Of a stretch of 64,000 nucleotides of DNA, positions 33,619-44,831 are shown in pieces. Made by a program: the position numbers and the translations under genes. The notes beneath the pieces are model-generated. The model worked only from the letters and a program-made list of their open reading frames with translations. It ran no database searches and was not told the DNA's origin. Origin of the DNA: Streptomyces sp. NBC_01237 (GTDB taxonomy: Bacteria > Actinomycetota > Actinomycetes > Streptomycetales > Streptomycetaceae); the NCBI RefSeq assembly GCF_035917275.1, contig NZ_CP108508.1, positions 5,828,001 through 5,892,000 on the forward strand, in the 5' to 3' direction. Every line of letters starts with the position of its first letter. The first letter of the stretch is position 1.

Positions 33619-34395
33619 TCAGCCGCTCTCCCGGCGGCGGCCGATCTTGTTGCCCAGCCACACCAGCGGGTCGTAGCTGCGGTCCACCACGCGTTCCTTC
33701 AGCGGGATCAGCGCGTTGTCGGTGATCCTGATGTGCTCGGGGCACACCTCCGTACAGCACTTGGTGATGTTGCAGTAGCCGAGGCCGTGCTCCTCCTGGG
33801 CGCTCGCCTTCCGGTCCAGGCCCGCCTCGGCTGCGGCGTCCAGGGGGTGCATGTCCAGCTCCGCGACCCGCATCAGGAAGCGCGGCCCGGCGAAGGCCGC
33901 CTTGTTCTCCTCGTGGTCGCGCACCACATGGCAGGTGTCCTGACACAGGAAGCACTCGATGCACTTGCGGAACTCCTGCGACCGGTCCACATCGACCTGC
34001 TGCATCCGGTAGTCACCCGCCTTCACCCCCTCGGGCGGCACGAAGGCGGGCACCTCGCGCGCCTTCGTGTAGTTGAAGGTCACGTCCGTCACCAGGTCAC
34101 GGACGACGGGGAAGGCCCGCAGCGGGGTGACCGTGATCGTCTCCTGGCGGCCGAACACCGACATCCGGGTCATGCACAGCAGCCGTGGCCGCCCGTTGAT
34201 CTCCGCGCTGCACGAACCGCATTTGCCCGCCTTGCAGTTCCAGCGCACCGCGAGATCGCCCGCCTGGGTGGCCTGGATGCGGTGGATGATGTCGAGGACG
34301 ACCTCGCCGTCGTTCACCTCGACCGTGTAGTCCGCCAGATCACCGCCCTCGGTGTCGCCGCGCCACACCCTGAACCGGGCCTCGTAGCCGCTCAT
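33619..34395 (-). CDS. sdhB: Succinate dehydrogenase/fumarate reductase iron-sulfur subunit
   Basis: A 258-aa electron-transfer subunit. Cys ligands for the 2Fe-2S cluster are in 'CKAGKCGSCSAEINGRPRLLC'. 'CIECFLCQDTC' and 'CNITKCCTEVCPEHIR' supply the 4Fe-4S and third-cluster ligands. It passes electrons from the flavoprotein to the membrane anchor. The ATG overlaps the flavoprotein stop by four bases. The gene order anchor-flavoprotein-FeS and the anchor type resemble the actinobacterial Sdh1 operon rather than the sdhCDAB housekeeping set. Confidence 0.92.
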   Translation of the reverse strand: MSGYEARFRVWRGDTEGGDLADYTVEVNDGEVVLDIIHRIQATQAGDLAVRWNCKAGKCGSCSAEINGRPRLLCMTRMSVFGRQETITVTPLRAFPVVRDLVTDVTFNYTKAREVPAFVPPEGVKAGDYRMQQVDVDRSQEFRKCIECFLCQDTCHVVRDHEENKAAFAGPRFLMRVAELDMHPLDAAAEAGLDRKASAQEEHGLGYCNITKCCTEVCPEHIRITDNALIPLKERVVDRSYDPLVWLGNKIGRRRESG

Positions 34396-36350
34396 TCGTA
34401 CAGCTCCTCTTCGGCGAGGTACTTGACCAGCTCCTCCTTCTCGAACAGGGAGAGCAGGTCCGGACGGATGGGTTCGGTCGTTCTCCGTACGAGCTCGATG
34501 CGGCCGGCCGGCGATGCGGCGCGGCCGACCGGGGACACGGCGTGACCGGCCGGCGGTGCGGCGGTCTCGTCGGCGATCCGGCACAGCAGATTGACCGGGC
34601 GCCAGGAGTTCTCCATCACCGGGTGGTCCTCGCGGGTGTGACCGCCGCGGCTCTCGGTGCGCTCCAGCGCGGCCCGTGCCACGCACTCGCTGACCAGCAG
34701 CATGTTGCGCAGGTCCAGGGCGAGGTGCCAGCCCGGGTTGAACTGCCGGTGGCCCTCGACCCCGGCGCGTCCCGCCCGTACGCGCAGTGCGGCCAGTCTC
34801 TCCAGGGCCTCGGCCATCTCGGGCTCGCGGCGGATGATGCCGACCAGGTCGTTCATCGTCTGCTGGAGTTCCTGGTGCAGGGTGTACGGATTCTCCGCGG
34901 GCTCCCCGGCCGCCGCGGGGTCCTCCGCGCTGAACGGGCGCAGCGCCTCCGCCGCCGCCGCGTCGATCTGCTCCTCCTCCACCGCGGGGAGGGCGGCGAG
35001 CCCCGCCGCGTACCGCGCGGCGTGCAGACCCGCCCGCCGGCCGAAGACGAGCAGGTCGGAGAGGGAGTTGCCGCCGAGCCGGTTGGAGCCGTGCATGCCG
35101 CCCGCGACCTCGCCCGCCGCGTACAGGCCGGGCACGGCGAGGGCGGCGGCGGTGTCGGATTCCACGGCGATGCCGCCCATCACGTAGTGACAGGTCGGGC
35201 CCACCTCCATCGCCTCCGCCGTGATGTCGACATCGGCCAGCTCCTTGAACTGGTGGTACATCGACGGCAGCCTCCGCCGGATCGTCTCCGCGGGCATCCG
35301 GGTGGACACATCCAGGAACACCCCGCCGTGCGGTGAGCCGCGGCCCGCCTTGACCTCGGAGTTGATGGCGCGGGCGACCTCGTCGCGCGGCAGCAGCTCG
35401 GGCGGACGGCGGTTGTGGTCCGGGTCCTCGTACCAGCGGTCGCCCTCGGCCTCGGACTGCGCGTACTTCTCCTTGAACACCTCGGGGACGTAGTCGAACA
35501 TGAACCGCTTGCCCTCGGAGTTGCGCAGCACCCCGCCGTCGCCCCGCACCGACTCGGTGACCAGGATGCCCTTCACCGAGGGCGGCCAGACCATGCCCGT
35601 CGGATGGAACTGCACGAACTCCATGTTCAGCAGGGGAGCGCCCGCCAGCAGGGCCAGCGCATGGCCGTCGCCGGTGTACTCCCAGGAGTTCGACGTCACC
35701 TTGAAGGACTTGCCGATACCGCCGGTCGCGAGGACCACGGCGGGGGCTTCGAGGACGAAGAAGCGCCCGGACTCACGCGTGTAGCAGAAGGTGCCGGAGA
35801 CCCGCCCGCCGTCCTTGAGGATCCGGGTGACCGTGCACTCCTGGAACACCTTCAGCCGGGCTTCGTAGTCGCCCGTCTCCCGGAAGTCCTCCTGCTGGAG
35901 CGCGACGATCCGCTGCTGGAGCGTGCGGATCAGTTCGAGGCCGGTACGGTCCCCGACGTGCGCGAGCCGGGGGTACTCGTGGCCGCCGAAGTTGCGCTGG
36001 GAGATCTTCCCGTCGGGCGTACGGTCGAAGAGCGCACCCCAGGTCTCCAGCTCCCAGACCCGGTCGGGAGCCTCCTTGGCGTGCAGCTCGGCCATCCGCC
36101 ACTGGTTGAGGAACTTGCCGCCGCGCATGGTGTCGCGGAAGTGCACCTGCCAGTTGTCCCCGGCGTTCACATTGCCCATGGAGGCGGCGATTCCGCCCTC
36201 CGCCATGACGGTGTGGGCCTTGCCGAAGAGCGACTTGCAGATGACCGCCGTACGGGCGCCGCGTTCCCGGGCCTCGATCGCGGCGCGCAGCCCGGCGCCG
36301 CCGGCACCGACCACGACGACGTCCCACTGCTGCCGTTCGAGCTGAGTCAC
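34392..36350 (-). CDS. sdhA: Succinate dehydrogenase/fumarate reductase flavoprotein subunit
   Basis: A 652-aa catalytic subunit that oxidises succinate to fumarate. It has the FAD dinucleotide fold ('VVVVGAGGAGLRAAIEA'), 'KAHTVMAEGGIAAS' where His should carry covalent FAD, 'FVQFHPTGM' at the active site, and 'GGMHGSNRLGGNSLSDLLVFGRRAG'. Near the C-terminus a short insertion with the repeat 'PAGHAVSPVGRAASPAGR' looks like a slippage product. It sits on the cytoplasmic face with the FeS subunit encoded next. Confidence 0.93.
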   Translation of the reverse strand: MTQLERQQWDVVVVGAGGAGLRAAIEARERGARTAVICKSLFGKAHTVMAEGGIAASMGNVNAGDNWQVHFRDTMRGGKFLNQWRMAELHAKEAPDRVWELETWGALFDRTPDGKISQRNFGGHEYPRLAHVGDRTGLELIRTLQQRIVALQQEDFRETGDYEARLKVFQECTVTRILKDGGRVSGTFCYTRESGRFFVLEAPAVVLATGGIGKSFKVTSNSWEYTGDGHALALLAGAPLLNMEFVQFHPTGMVWPPSVKGILVTESVRGDGGVLRNSEGKRFMFDYVPEVFKEKYAQSEAEGDRWYEDPDHNRRPPELLPRDEVARAINSEVKAGRGSPHGGVFLDVSTRMPAETIRRRLPSMYHQFKELADVDITAEAMEVGPTCHYVMGGIAVESDTAAALAVPGLYAAGEVAGGMHGSNRLGGNSLSDLLVFGRRAGLHAARYAAGLAALPAVEEEQIDAAAAEALRPFSAEDPAAAGEPAENPYTLHQELQQTMNDLVGIIRREPEMAEALERLAALRVRAGRAGVEGHRQFNPGWHLALDLRNMLLVSECVARAALERTESRGGHTREDHPVMENSWRPVNLLCRIADETAAPPAGHAVSPVGRAASPAGRIELVRRTTEPIRPDLLSLFEKEELVKYLAEEELYE

Positions 36351-36357
36351 AGGAAGA

Positions 36358-36417
36358 ACCTCACGGTCACGGGAAACACCTCACGGTCGGGGACGGGGGC
36401 ACACGGTCGGGGGACGG
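36358..36417. repeat. Three degenerate 20-bp tandem units between sdhC and sdhA
   Basis: Units at 36358, 36378 and 36398 share CTCACGGTC or CACACGGTC followed by an (A/G)CGGG-rich part. They fill most of the 79-bp gap inside the operon. Confidence 0.6.
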
Positions 36418-36429
36418 AGCGCGCGGTCG

Positions 36430-37335
36430 CTAGAAGAACCTCGGGTCGTCGAAGGCCCCGGAGGCGACCAGGTAGACGTAGAAGTCGGCCACCGCCACGC
36501 TGATCAGGGAGGCCCAGGCGAGCTGCATGTGCCGGGCGTTCAGCTTCCCGGCCCACCCCCACAGCCGGTAGCGCACGGGGTGCCGGGAGAAGTGCCGCAG
36601 CCGGCCGCCGATGATGTGCCGGCACGAGTGGCACGAGACGGTGTACGCCCAGATCAGCGCGATGTTGACCAGGAAGATCAGCGAGCCGAGCCCCATGTGG
36701 CCCCAGGCGTAGTGCTCGTCGCGGAAGGACAGCACGGTGTCGTACGTGAGGATTCCGGCGACCGGAACCGCGGCGTAGAAGAAGTACCGGTGCATGTTCT
36801 GCATGACGAGCGGGAAGCGGGTCTCGCCGCTGTACGCGGTGTGCGGCTCGGCGACCGCGCAGGCCGGGGGCGACGCCCAGAAGCCCCGGTAGTAGGCCTT
36901 GCGGTAGTAGTAGCAGGTCAGCCGGAAGCCCAGCGGGAAGATCAGGATCAGCAGGGCGGGGGAGAGGCCCCACCAGCTGCCGAATATCTCCCAGTTCGGT
37001 CCCGACCGCATGGGGGCGCAGTTCTCCGCCAGACAGGGCGAGTAGAACGGCGACACATAGGGGGCGGCGTAGTAGTCGGCGTTGGCGAAGGCCCGCCAGG
37101 TCGAGTAGACGATGAAGGCCAGGAGGCCCGCTGCGGTCACGGCGGGCGCCGACCACCAGCGGTCGGTCCGCAGGTGACGGGCGGGGATGGCGGCGCGGGA
37201 GGCGTGCCGGACGCCTCCCGCGAGGCGTCCGGGCGGGTCGGTCCGGGCGGTCGCGACCGCCGGTCCCGCGCCTCGTTCCGTACCCGGGCCCGGTCCTGTG
37301 CCTGGTTCCGTTCCTGAATCCGTACCGGTGGCCAA
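36430..37335 (-). CDS. sdhC: Succinate dehydrogenase membrane anchor (Sdh1-type cytochrome b subunit)
   Basis: A 301-aa membrane protein. After a Gly/Thr/Pro-rich N-terminus of about 55 residues it has five hydrophobic stretches ('PAVTAAGLLAFIVYSTWRAF', 'WWGLSPALLILIFPLGFRL', 'FFYAAVPVAGILTY', 'LGSLIFLVNIALIWAY', 'LAWASLISVAVADFYVYLV'). Conserved His at 'NMHRYFF', 'WGHMGLG', 'CHSCRHIIGG' and 'RHMQLAW' could ligate heme. The features fit the single large anchor of the actinobacterial Sdh1-type complex, which passes electrons to menaquinone. It lies nine bases after the small gene upstream. Confidence 0.85.
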   Translation of the reverse strand: MATGTDSGTEPGTGPGPGTERGAGPAVATARTDPPGRLAGGVRHASRAAIPARHLRTDRWWSAPAVTAAGLLAFIVYSTWRAFANADYYAAPYVSPFYSPCLAENCAPMRSGPNWEIFGSWWGLSPALLILIFPLGFRLTCYYYRKAYYRGFWASPPACAVAEPHTAYSGETRFPLVMQNMHRYFFYAAVPVAGILTYDTVLSFRDEHYAWGHMGLGSLIFLVNIALIWAYTVSCHSCRHIIGGRLRHFSRHPVRYRLWGWAGKLNARHMQLAWASLISVAVADFYVYLVASGAFDDPRFF

Positions 37336-37344
37336 GGAACTCTC

Positions 37345-37581
37345 CTAGGGGGCGTGCCGGCCGCGGACGCCCAGACCCTCGTCGTCCGAGTCCGTCCACA
37401 GCGTGGCGTCGTACGGCGCTTCGGTGATGGTGACCATGCCGGCGCGGTGGTCCGGCGCCGGTGAGCGGTCCGCGGCATCGGCCTCGCGCAGCTGCGCGAG
37501 GCTCCGTTCCAGTCGTCCGACGGTGCGGGCCAGATCGTCGAGGCAGCGCTGAACTGCCGTCAATTCCTCGTGCAGGGACAT
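37345..37581 (-). CDS. Small hypothetical protein at the head of the sdh operon
   Basis: A 78-aa protein. Residues 1-35 ('MSLHEELTAVQRCLDDLARTVGRLERSLAQLREA') form a heptad-rich helix, and the acidic C-terminal half has no recognised fold. It is not assigned to a known family here. Its position nine bases before the membrane anchor, with a GGAAGTGAGGG purine stretch before the ATG, suggests it is translated as the first gene of the sdh operon and may be an assembly or accessory factor. Confidence 0.65.
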   Translation of the reverse strand: MSLHEELTAVQRCLDDLARTVGRLERSLAQLREADAADRSPAPDHRAGMVTITEAPYDATLWTDSDDEGLGVRGRHAP

Positions 37582-37867
37582 GACTTGCCCTCACTTCCGC
37601 GGGGGGCGGGTGGCAATGCTCATGCGCATGCGAGTGTCGCGCGTCACATCACCTTTGTGAAGGGAGCGGGGCGTGCTGTCTTGCCGAAACGTTCCTCCGC
37701 TCGGGTGAGGTTGCGGCTCCCGTCCGCCGTGTCTGCGCCGCCTCCCGCGCGGGGGCGCTTTCAGTGGACGGACGGAACCAGTGTGATCAACTGCAAATGC
37801 CACCAAAACGCATAATCCGGTCCATTCCGGTACGGGGTGGTCCGGGCCGGCCCCGGAGGTATCAGCC

Positions 37868-40366
37868 ATGTCCCACGTCGGCGTCCCGCGCGGGACGGCC
37901 CGCAAGCGCCGCTCACTCGCGCTCCTCACGACGGGTGTGCTCACGATCCCGGTGCTGGCCGGCTGCAGCTCGGGCGCCGACGACAGCGCGCGGCCCTTCC
38001 CGCAGGACATCTCCCGGACCGCCCGCGACCAGGTCGCCGACGGCTCCTCGGTGAACTGGGCGATCGACACGGTGCCCGCCACCCTCAACGCCTACCAGGC
38101 GGATGCCGACAGCTCCACCGCACGCGTCACCGGAGCCGTGCTGCCGACCCTCTTCCCCCTGGACGCGACCGGGAAGCCGCGGCTCAACCCGGACTTCCTG
38201 GAGTCCGCGAAGGTCATCGGGCGCGAACCCAAGCAGGTCGTGCTCTACAAGCTCAACCAGCAGGCCGTGTGGAGCAACGGACGGGAGATCGGAGCTCCCG
38301 ACTTCGTCGCCCAGTGGCGTGCGCTGAGCGGCAAGGACTCGGCGTTCTGGACCGCCCGCAACGCGGGCTACGAGCGGATCGAGAAGATCGAGCGCGGCTC
38401 CGACGACCTCCAGGTCCGGGTCACCTTCTCCAAGCCGTACGCCGACTGGCGCGCGCTCTTCTCGCCGCTGTACCCGAAGGAGGTCACCGGCTCCCCGGAC
38501 GCCTTCAACGACGGTGCGCGCACCGCGCTCAAGACCTCGGCGGGACCGTTCCGGCTGCGCAGCGTGAGCAAGGACGAGGGCACTGTCACCCTGGTGCGCG
38601 ACCCCCGCTGGTGGGGCGACGAGGCCAAGCTCGAAACGCTCGTCTTCCACGCGGTCAAGCCCCAGGACCGCACCGAAGCCCTTGCCGCGGGCACCGTCGA
38701 CATCGCGGACGTCGACGCCTCCGCGGCGAACCGCATCACCCTGGCCGCGCGTGACAGGGGCGCGGCCGGACAGCCGCCCGCCCACGGCCCGGGATCCGAC
38801 ATCACGCCCGCCGCCGCCCTGCGCTCCTGGGCGCTGGCCCACGGCTCGGACGAGGACGAGGCGGAGACCGCCCGGGAAGCCCGCGACAAGAACACGGCGG
38901 CCGTCGCGGCGTACAGCGCCGAGCAGAAGGCCCTGCGCGGCTACGTCGTACGCAAGTCCCTGGAGCCCGCCTACACCCAGCTCGCGCTGAACGGGGAGTC
39001 GGGGCCGCTCGCGGACGACCGGGTACGCCGGGCCGTGGCCCGCGCCCTGGACCGCCAGGAGCTCGCCGACACCGTACTCGGGCCGCTGGGGCTTCCCGCT
39101 ACTCCGCTCGGGAGCCACCTGAGCCTCGCCGGGCAGCCCGGATACAAGGACGGCAGCGGCGCACTCGGCGACCAGAACACCAAGGAGGCCCAGGCGCTGC
39201 TGGCCGACGCGGGCTGGACGAGGGGCGGCGCGGCCCAGAAGCCCAAGGACACCAAGGCCGGCAGCGAGGCGGAGAAGGCGGCGGCGGAGAAGAAGGCCGC
39301 GGCGGGGGACAGCTCGGCCGCCGAGGAGGATGCCGACGCCGGAAAGGCGGAGGAGAGGACGGCGGAGCAGGAGAAGGCCGCCGCGGAGAAGGCCGGGGCG
39401 GAGAAGAGGGACGGCGCCGCGGAGAAGGACGACGCCGCGGAGAAGGACGGGAAGAAGGCCGACGACGGCACCTACATCGTCGGCGAGGACAACAAGCCGG
39501 GCCGGGGACCCGGCCGTGCCCCCGCCCTGAACGACGGCCCCCTCCTCACCGACGGCACCACCGCCGTCCACGTCCTCGCCCCCGCCCCGGCGGCCGCCGC
39601 CCAGAGCGCCGCCCTGCTGCGCCAGGCCGGTGCCCTCGCGGACGCGAAGCCCGTGACCGGCACGGAGGCCAAGGCCGACAGCGCCACCGACGAGACGCCC
39701 ACCAAGGTCAGCGCACAGGACAAGCAGCCCGGCGGCGCCGCGGGCGCGTACGCCCCCGCGGGCACCGCCGCACCGGCCCCCGCCTCGGTGCGCGGCCCGC
39801 TCGGCAAGGAGGGCAAGCCGCTGACCCTGCGCTTCGTCCTCCCGTCGGGACCCGGCTCCCAGTCGCTGCGCACCGTCGGCGACAAGATCGCGGCGATGCT
39901 GGAGTCCATCGGCATCGGCACGGAGATCACGAAGGTCGCCGACGACAGCTACTTCAAGGACCACATCGCCTCGGGGGACTACGACCTGGCGCTGTACTCC
40001 TGGCCCGCCACCGCCTACCCGGCGACCGACGGACGCCCGATCTACGCGAAACCGGAGCCGGCCACCGACGGGTCGCTGCTCGTCGAGCAGAACTACACCC
40101 GTGTCGGCACCGACCACATCGACCAGCTCTTCGACCAGGCGGCCTCCGAGCTGGACGAGGGTGCCGCCCGGGACCTGATGAAGCAGGCCGACGCCCGGAT
40201 CTGGGCGGCCGCCGGATCCATTCCCCTCTATCAGCGCCCGCAGCTCGTGGCGGTCGACAGGAAGCTCGCGAACGTCGGCGCCTTCGGCTTCGCCGCTCCC
40301 CGCTACCAGGACATCGGATTCAAGAAGCCGCAAGCGGCAGGTTCCCCCGCGAATCGTAAGAAGTAG
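37868..40366 (+). CDS. Family-5 peptide-binding lipoprotein with large low-complexity insert
   Basis: An 832-aa lipoprotein (lipobox 'VLAGC', Cys33) of the DppA/OppA solute-binding family: 'GSSVNWAIDTVPATLNAYQAD', 'QQAVWSNGREIGAPDFVAQWRAL', 'GPFRLRSVSKDEGTVTLVRDPRWWG'. The usual length is about 520-600 aa. The excess lies around residues 455-640, a Lys/Glu/Ala-rich stretch ('AEKAAAEKKAAAGDSSAAEE') followed by an Ala/Pro/Thr-rich part. Binding-protein sequence resumes at 'KPLTLRFVLPSGPGSQSLRTVGDKIAAMLESIGIG'. No permease or ATPase gene is adjacent, so it is an orphan that must share another importer or serve as a sensor. Confidence 0.88.
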   Translation: MSHVGVPRGTARKRRSLALLTTGVLTIPVLAGCSSGADDSARPFPQDISRTARDQVADGSSVNWAIDTVPATLNAYQADADSSTARVTGAVLPTLFPLDATGKPRLNPDFLESAKVIGREPKQVVLYKLNQQAVWSNGREIGAPDFVAQWRALSGKDSAFWTARNAGYERIEKIERGSDDLQVRVTFSKPYADWRALFSPLYPKEVTGSPDAFNDGARTALKTSAGPFRLRSVSKDEGTVTLVRDPRWWGDEAKLETLVFHAVKPQDRTEALAAGTVDIADVDASAANRITLAARDRGAAGQPPAHGPGSDITPAAALRSWALAHGSDEDEAETAREARDKNTAAVAAYSAEQKALRGYVVRKSLEPAYTQLALNGESGPLADDRVRRAVARALDRQELADTVLGPLGLPATPLGSHLSLAGQPGYKDGSGALGDQNTKEAQALLADAGWTRGGAAQKPKDTKAGSEAEKAAAEKKAAAGDSSAAEEDADAGKAEERTAEQEKAAAEKAGAEKRDGAAEKDDAAEKDGKKADDGTYIVGEDNKPGRGPGRAPALNDGPLLTDGTTAVHVLAPAPAAAAQSAALLRQAGALADAKPVTGTEAKADSATDETPTKVSAQDKQPGGAAGAYAPAGTAAPAPASVRGPLGKEGKPLTLRFVLPSGPGSQSLRTVGDKIAAMLESIGIGTEITKVADDSYFKDHIASGDYDLALYSWPATAYPATDGRPIYAKPEPATDGSLLVEQNYTRVGTDHIDQLFDQAASELDEGAARDLMKQADARIWAAAGSIPLYQRPQLVAVDRKLANVGAFGFAAPRYQDIGFKKPQAAGSPANRKK

Positions 40367-40713
40367 CAGGTCAAGCCCGCTGCCAAAGCTCAGAAGCAGC
40401 TCAATTCCCTTGCCCGCCGGTTGCCCGGCGGGCAAGGTGGTTTCCGCCCCGACCCGGGCTGTTCGATTCTCCCCACACCCCCGGATTTCCCCCTGTCACC
40501 CGGCTGCCGAGCAGCTGTTCGGTGACGTAATACGGGCTGAATATCGGCTGAATCCCAGCGGAAGAACGGTCTCGCGGATCGGGCCGGGAAGCCCGGGACG
40601 CGCCGGGCCCGTACCATTGGACGAGCCGTGGCGTGTCCGCCCGGCGGGCGTACGAGGACTCGAGACCGACTGAGACGCCTGATCCCACGATCCGAGAGAA
40701 GCGCAAGCCACCC
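40367..40713 (+). other. 347-bp gap between the binding-protein gene and typA
   Basis: Its first quarter holds a clear hairpin terminator. The remainder should hold the typA promoter; no consensus -10/-35 pair is convincing. No small gene is supported. Confidence 0.6.
40409..40436 (+). terminator. Hairpin terminator after the orphan binding-protein gene
   Basis: A perfect 12-bp stem (CTTGCCCGCCGG, 40409-40420, with 40425-40436) closed by a TTGC tetraloop. Confidence 0.85.
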
Positions 40714-42588
<1,875 letters not shown>

Positions 42589-43027
42589 ACCGAGCACTCC
42601 GGCGGGCCATCCGTCAACAGGAGTCCGATACGAGGCCGAATACGAGGCCCGGTCCCCGCAGAGATTGTGGGAGGCCGGGCCTTTCGTCAATGAGTTTTTC
42701 TGCCCCGGGTGTCCGGATATCGGACGTCGCTCTCCGGAACATGTGTTAACGGTCCGTTTCGGGCGTGTCTGTCTGGGATCACTTTGTCCGGATTTCGGGC
42801 ACAGGGCCCGTACTGATGTTGTCAAACCGAGACCCTTTAAGTGTGGTTTACAGCCCGGGCGTACTTAATAGTTGGCTCCATTGAGCTCGGGTCAATGGGT
42901 CACGCACTGTGGGGAGTGCCGACTCACGAGCACACTCGGGGCACGGAAACGATCGCCGTCAGGGGTGTCGGTAGATCTCTCCAGTGCCCCTCTTGTAGTC
43001 AAAAGTGGACTCATGAGGAGGAAACCC
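42589..43027 (+). other. 439-bp gap between typA and the first Opp operon
   Basis: It begins with a hairpin terminator. It continues with unusually A/T-rich DNA for this genome (about 42690-42880, for example TTGTCAAACCGAGACCCTTTAAG and TACTTAATAG), which probably holds the promoter and leader of the Opp operon. No ORF there resembles a protein. Confidence 0.6.
42645..42682 (+). terminator. Hairpin terminator after typA
   Basis: AGGCCCGG (42645-42652) pairs with CCGGGCCT (42675-42682), followed by TTTCG. Further partial pairing is possible inside (TCCC with GGGA). Confidence 0.65.
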
Positions 43028-44665
43028 ATGCGCGGTGCCAAGAGCGCCAAGTGGGTCGCGGGAGCGGCAATCATCGCCCTGGCCGCGACCGCCTGTGGCG
43101 GCGGCGACGACAGCAAGGACGGTGGCAAGAGCGCGAAGGGCGCTGTTGACGCCAACGGCATCTTTTCCGTCGAGGTCGGTGAGCCGCAGAACCCGCTGCA
43201 GCCGGCGAACACGATGGAGTCGAACGGCAGCATCGTCACCGACGCCGTCTTCTCGCAGCTCGTCGACTACGACCCCGACGGCAAGCTTGAGATGATCAAC
43301 GCCGAGTCGGTGGAGACCACCGACTCGAAGCTGTGGACGGTCAAGCTCAAGAAGGACTGGAAGTTCCACGACGGGACCCCGGTCACGGCCAACTCCTACG
43401 TCAAGGCGTGGAACTGGGCCGCGAACATCAACAACGCGCAGACCAACGCGTCGTGGTTCGCCGACATCAAGGGCTACGCCGACGTCCACCCCGAGGGCAA
43501 GAAGGCCAAGCCGAAGTCCGACGCCATGTCGGGCCTGAAGGTCGTCGACGACTACACCTTCACCATCGAGCTGAACGGCGCGCTGCCGTACTTCTCGTAC
43601 AAGCTCGGCTACACGGTCTTCTCCCCGCTGCCCGAGTCCTTCTACGCGGACCCGAAGGCCGCCGGCGAGAAGCCGGTCGGCAACGGCGCGTACAAGTTCG
43701 TCAGCTGGGACCACAAGAAGCAGATCAAGGTCGTCCGCAACGACGACTACAAGGGTCTCGACAAGGCGAAGAACGGTGGTGTGATCTTCAAGAACTACAC
43801 CACCCTCGAAACCGCCTACGAGGACCTCAAGTCCGGCAACGTCGACGTGCTGCGCCAGATCGGCCCGAAGGACCTTCCGGTCTACCGTGCCGACCTCGGT
43901 GACCGCGCGGTGGACAAGGCGTACTCCGCCATCCAGACGATCGCCGTCGCGTACTACACGGACCAGTTCAAGGGCATCAACCCCAAGGTTGTCCAGGGTC
44001 TGTCGATGGCGATCGACCGCGACACCATCACCAAGACGGTGCTGCAGGGCACGCGTGAGCCGGCCACGGGCTGGGTCGCCAAGGGTGTTCTCGGCTTCCA
44101 GCCGAACGCCACCGGTGACGTCACCAAGTACGACCCGGCGAAGGCCAAGAAGCTGATCGCGGAGGGTGGCGGCGTTCCCAAGAACGCCATCTCCATCCAG
44201 TTCAACGCCGATGGCGGTCACAAGGAATGGGTCGAGGCTGTCTGCAACAGCATCACCCAGGCGACCGGCGTCAAGTGCACCGGCGACTCGAAGGCCGACT
44301 TCCAGGCCGACACGAACGCCCGTGACGCCAAGCAGGTCAAGTCCCTGTACCGCTCCGGCTGGGTGCTCGACTACCCGGTGAACGCCAACTTCATCAGCGA
44401 CCTGTTCCGTACCGGTGCTGCCGGTAACCAGGGCGACTTCTCGAACAAGGCGCTCGACGCCGAGATCAAGAAGGCCGACTCGGCCGCTTCGCTCGACGAA
44501 TCGGTGAAGGCCTACCAGACGATCGAGAAGGAGCTGGTGAACTACATGCCCTCCATCCCGCTCTGGTACTACAAGGTCAACGCCGGCTACTCGGAGAAGG
44601 TCCAGAACGTCCAGTACGCCCAGGACGGCGACCCGATCCTGACCGAAGTCCAGGTCAAGAAGTAA
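43028..44665 (+). CDS. Oligopeptide-binding lipoprotein, first Opp operon
   Basis: A 545-aa family-5 solute-binding lipoprotein. The signal 'MRGAKSAKWVAGAAIIALAATAC' puts the lipid anchor at Cys23. The mature protein has 'SVEVGEPQNPLQPANTMESNGSIVTDAVFSQLVDY', 'WKFHDGTPVTANSYVKAWNWAAN' and 'QGLSMAIDRDTITKTVLQGT', all typical of DppA/OppA. It captures peptides outside the membrane for the four proteins encoded next. AGGAGG precedes the ATG; an earlier in-frame ATG at 43013 overlaps that site. It is followed by a large hairpin before the permease gene, which could keep binding protein in excess. Confidence 0.94.
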   Translation: MRGAKSAKWVAGAAIIALAATACGGGDDSKDGGKSAKGAVDANGIFSVEVGEPQNPLQPANTMESNGSIVTDAVFSQLVDYDPDGKLEMINAESVETTDSKLWTVKLKKDWKFHDGTPVTANSYVKAWNWAANINNAQTNASWFADIKGYADVHPEGKKAKPKSDAMSGLKVVDDYTFTIELNGALPYFSYKLGYTVFSPLPESFYADPKAAGEKPVGNGAYKFVSWDHKKQIKVVRNDDYKGLDKAKNGGVIFKNYTTLETAYEDLKSGNVDVLRQIGPKDLPVYRADLGDRAVDKAYSAIQTIAVAYYTDQFKGINPKVVQGLSMAIDRDTITKTVLQGTREPATGWVAKGVLGFQPNATGDVTKYDPAKAKKLIAEGGGVPKNAISIQFNADGGHKEWVEAVCNSITQATGVKCTGDSKADFQADTNARDAKQVKSLYRSGWVLDYPVNANFISDLFRTGAAGNQGDFSNKALDAEIKKADSAASLDESVKAYQTIEKELVNYMPSIPLWYYKVNAGYSEKVQNVQYAQDGDPILTEVQVKK

Positions 44666-44742
44666 CCACCGACGTAGTCCGCGGGCCGGTGCCGGACCGA
44701 AACTGACATCGGTCCCGCACCCGCCTGCACGCCGTGGCCGGG

Positions 44743-44796
44743 GGGCCCTTCCACGCCGCAGACCATCCACTGGGTGCCTGCGGCGGGGGAGGGCCC
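44743..44796 (+). terminator. Intercistronic hairpin after the first Opp binding protein
   Basis: GGGCCCTTCC pairs with GGAGGGCCC, and inside it CGCCGCAG pairs with CTGCGGCG. It lies between binding-protein and permease genes of one operon, so it likely acts as an attenuator or mRNA 3' stabiliser. Confidence 0.65.
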
Positions 44797-44831
44797 GTCG
44801 GCTGCCGCTTGCCTATTTACATGGAGGCACG

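Noticed and set aside
37640..37670. A Rex or Crp site before the sdh operon (TCACA and TGTGA elements)
   Set aside because: The half-sites are in the wrong order for Crp and too imperfect for the Rex palindrome.
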